From NCBI RefSeq assembly GCF_018617485.1, contig NZ_JACSKH010000001.1:186001-250000 (forward strand): 64,000 bases of DNA, given 5' to 3'. Shown piece by piece: positions 63,409 to 64,000 of this stretch. How positions within the stretch are numbered: the stretch's first letter is position 1; each line of letters starts with the position of its first letter. The position numbers and the translations under genes are program-made. Origin of the DNA: Exiguobacterium sp. s124 (lineage in GTDB: Bacteria > Bacillota > Bacilli > Exiguobacteriales > Exiguobacteriaceae). Below the pieces are notes generated by a model. The model did not search any database. It was not told the DNA's origin and worked only from the letters and a program-made list of their open reading frames with translations.

Positions 63409-63636
63409 ATGGCGAAAAAAGACAATCGTTACCTATCCTACGCCTCGCTCGCTTCACAAATTTCGACAGCACTTGCTGGACCGATCGTCATCGGTTATCT
63501 CGTCGGACAATACGGCGAAAGACGTGAATTTTGGGGCACGTTCGGTTGGAATGTGTCGATCATCCTCGGGCTCGTGCTCGGGATTACGGCGCTAGTTCTC
63601 ACCCTTCGGAGTTTATTGACAGGAGAGGACGAATGA
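63409..63636 (+). CDS. atpZ: AtpZ/AtpI-like small membrane protein
   Basis: 75 aa, two TM helices ('QISTALAGPIVIGYLVGQYG' and 'VSIILGLVLGITALVLTLRS'), matching AtpZ, a small protein found ahead of atpI that is linked to Mg2+/Ca2+ uptake or assembly of the F1Fo synthase. ATG 63409 after AAAGGGGGA. Overlaps atpI by four bases (ATGA). Confidence 0.82.
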   Translation: MAKKDNRYLSYASLASQISTALAGPIVIGYLVGQYGERREFWGTFGWNVSIILGLVLGITALVLTLRSLLTGEDE

Positions 63637-64000
63637 ATACGATTCAAGCAGACAGAAAAGCACAGAAAGAACTGATGAAGCGTTATACGAAATGGTTTAC
63701 CGTCTGGTTTGCGATTTTGCTAGTCGGCGCATTCATCATCCCGATGTATAAAGCCGTATTTCTCGGGTTGTTCATCGGCGGGGTCGGAAGTCTCATCATT
63801 CTACATATGCAGAATCGAAGCGTCATTCGCATGTATGACGTCATCGAGCATGGACGACGACCAAAGTCGCACGGGACCGTTTCAAGAATGGCGGTCGGTG
63901 CTTTAGCAGTGATAGTCGGTCTTCTCTATGAGGATCGGGTGTCCGTCATCGCGGTGGTAACTGGTCTAATCGCCGGCCACATCATACAATTTGGCGAGTT
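63633..64000 (+). CDS. atpI: ATP synthase subunit I (AtpI), cut by the window edge
   Basis: At least 122 codons, running off the right end. Four TM helices are visible ('WFAILLVGAFIIPMYKAVF', 'LGLFIGGVGSLIILHMQNR', 'AVGALAVIVGLLYE' and 'VIAVVTGLIAGHIIQF'), as in Bacillus AtpI, which helps assemble the c-ring. ATG 63633 overlaps the atpZ stop and follows AGGAGAGG. The main subunit genes (atpB onward) should follow outside the window. Confidence 0.8.
   Translation, partial: MNTIQADRKAQKELMKRYTKWFTVWFAILLVGAFIIPMYKAVFLGLFIGGVGSLIILHMQNRSVIRMYDVIEHGRRPKSHGTVSRMAVGALAVIVGLLYEDRVSVIAVVTGLIAGHIIQFGE

Overview
This window looks like chromosome from a low-to-mid-GC, non-sporulating member of the Bacillales, most likely Exiguobacterium. 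The assignment is inference from remembered protein similarity and gene order; no search was run. The core follows the Bacillus subtilis ywhD / speE-speB / ywiB / fadF-rpoE-pyrG-spo0F-fba-tal-murZ-glpX-rho-rpmE-tdk-prfA-prmC-ywlC-ywlE-rpiB-ywlG-glyA-upp-atp block, in the same order, with lineage-specific insertions. I saw no rRNA, tRNA, CRISPR array, prophage or insertion sequence.

Layout. 0-10 kb: MupG-type muramidase, YwhD, dicarboxylate/amino-acid symporter, a VTT membrane protein, cardiolipin synthase, a ClC-type channel, an EAL c-di-GMP phosphodiesterase and the polyamine pair speE-speB. 9.9-11.4 kb: an MpsC-like gene followed by an SbtA-like bicarbonate permease with its own promoter and a structured, terminator-ending leader. 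11.4-17.8 kb: an accessory island with a nucleotide-sugar 4,6-dehydratase, a degenerate epimerase, a DegT aminotransferase and a degenerate formyltransferase. It also carries two proteins built only from homing-endonuclease-associated repeats. 17.8-24.7 kb: MerR/TipAS regulator, acetyltransferases, alpha-glucosidase, an S51 peptidase, YwiB and small proteins of unknown role. 24.7-32.2 kb: fadF behind a FadR-type operator, a HemAT-like globin chemoreceptor with a sigma-D -10 element, a 12-TM protein, rpoE and pyrG. pyrG has the GGG-start / pyrimidine-rich attenuator. 32.2-38.4 kb: VTT protein, acetyltransferase, AraC regulator, Old Yellow Enzyme and glpD behind a GlpP-type leader. 38.5-43 kb: orphan Spo0F, fba, tal, a MurZ paralogue lacking the catalytic cysteine, and glpX. 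43-45.7 kb: an ABC exporter and a P60 hydrolase. 46-57.5 kb: rho through glyA. 57.6-62 kb: small membrane protein, two-component system, repeat protein and lipoprotein. 62.1-64 kb: upp and the start of the atp operon, cut by the window edge at atpI.

How it works together. Several carbon and energy genes (alpha-glucosidase, fba, tal, atp) have CcpA-type cre boxes, which suggests central metabolism here is under catabolite control. fadF and glpD retain their Bacillus-type specific controls. Motility and signalling are represented by HemAT and the EAL protein.

The strongest leads are: (1) the MurZ paralogue, with three active-site positions replaced (Asn to Gln at 23, Cys to Tyr at 116, Arg to Asp at 394); (2) the switch-like leader of the SbtA permease next to an MpsC-like gene; (3) the sugar island with two degenerate enzymes and two repeat-only proteins; (4) paired cre boxes just downstream of a candidate atp promoter.
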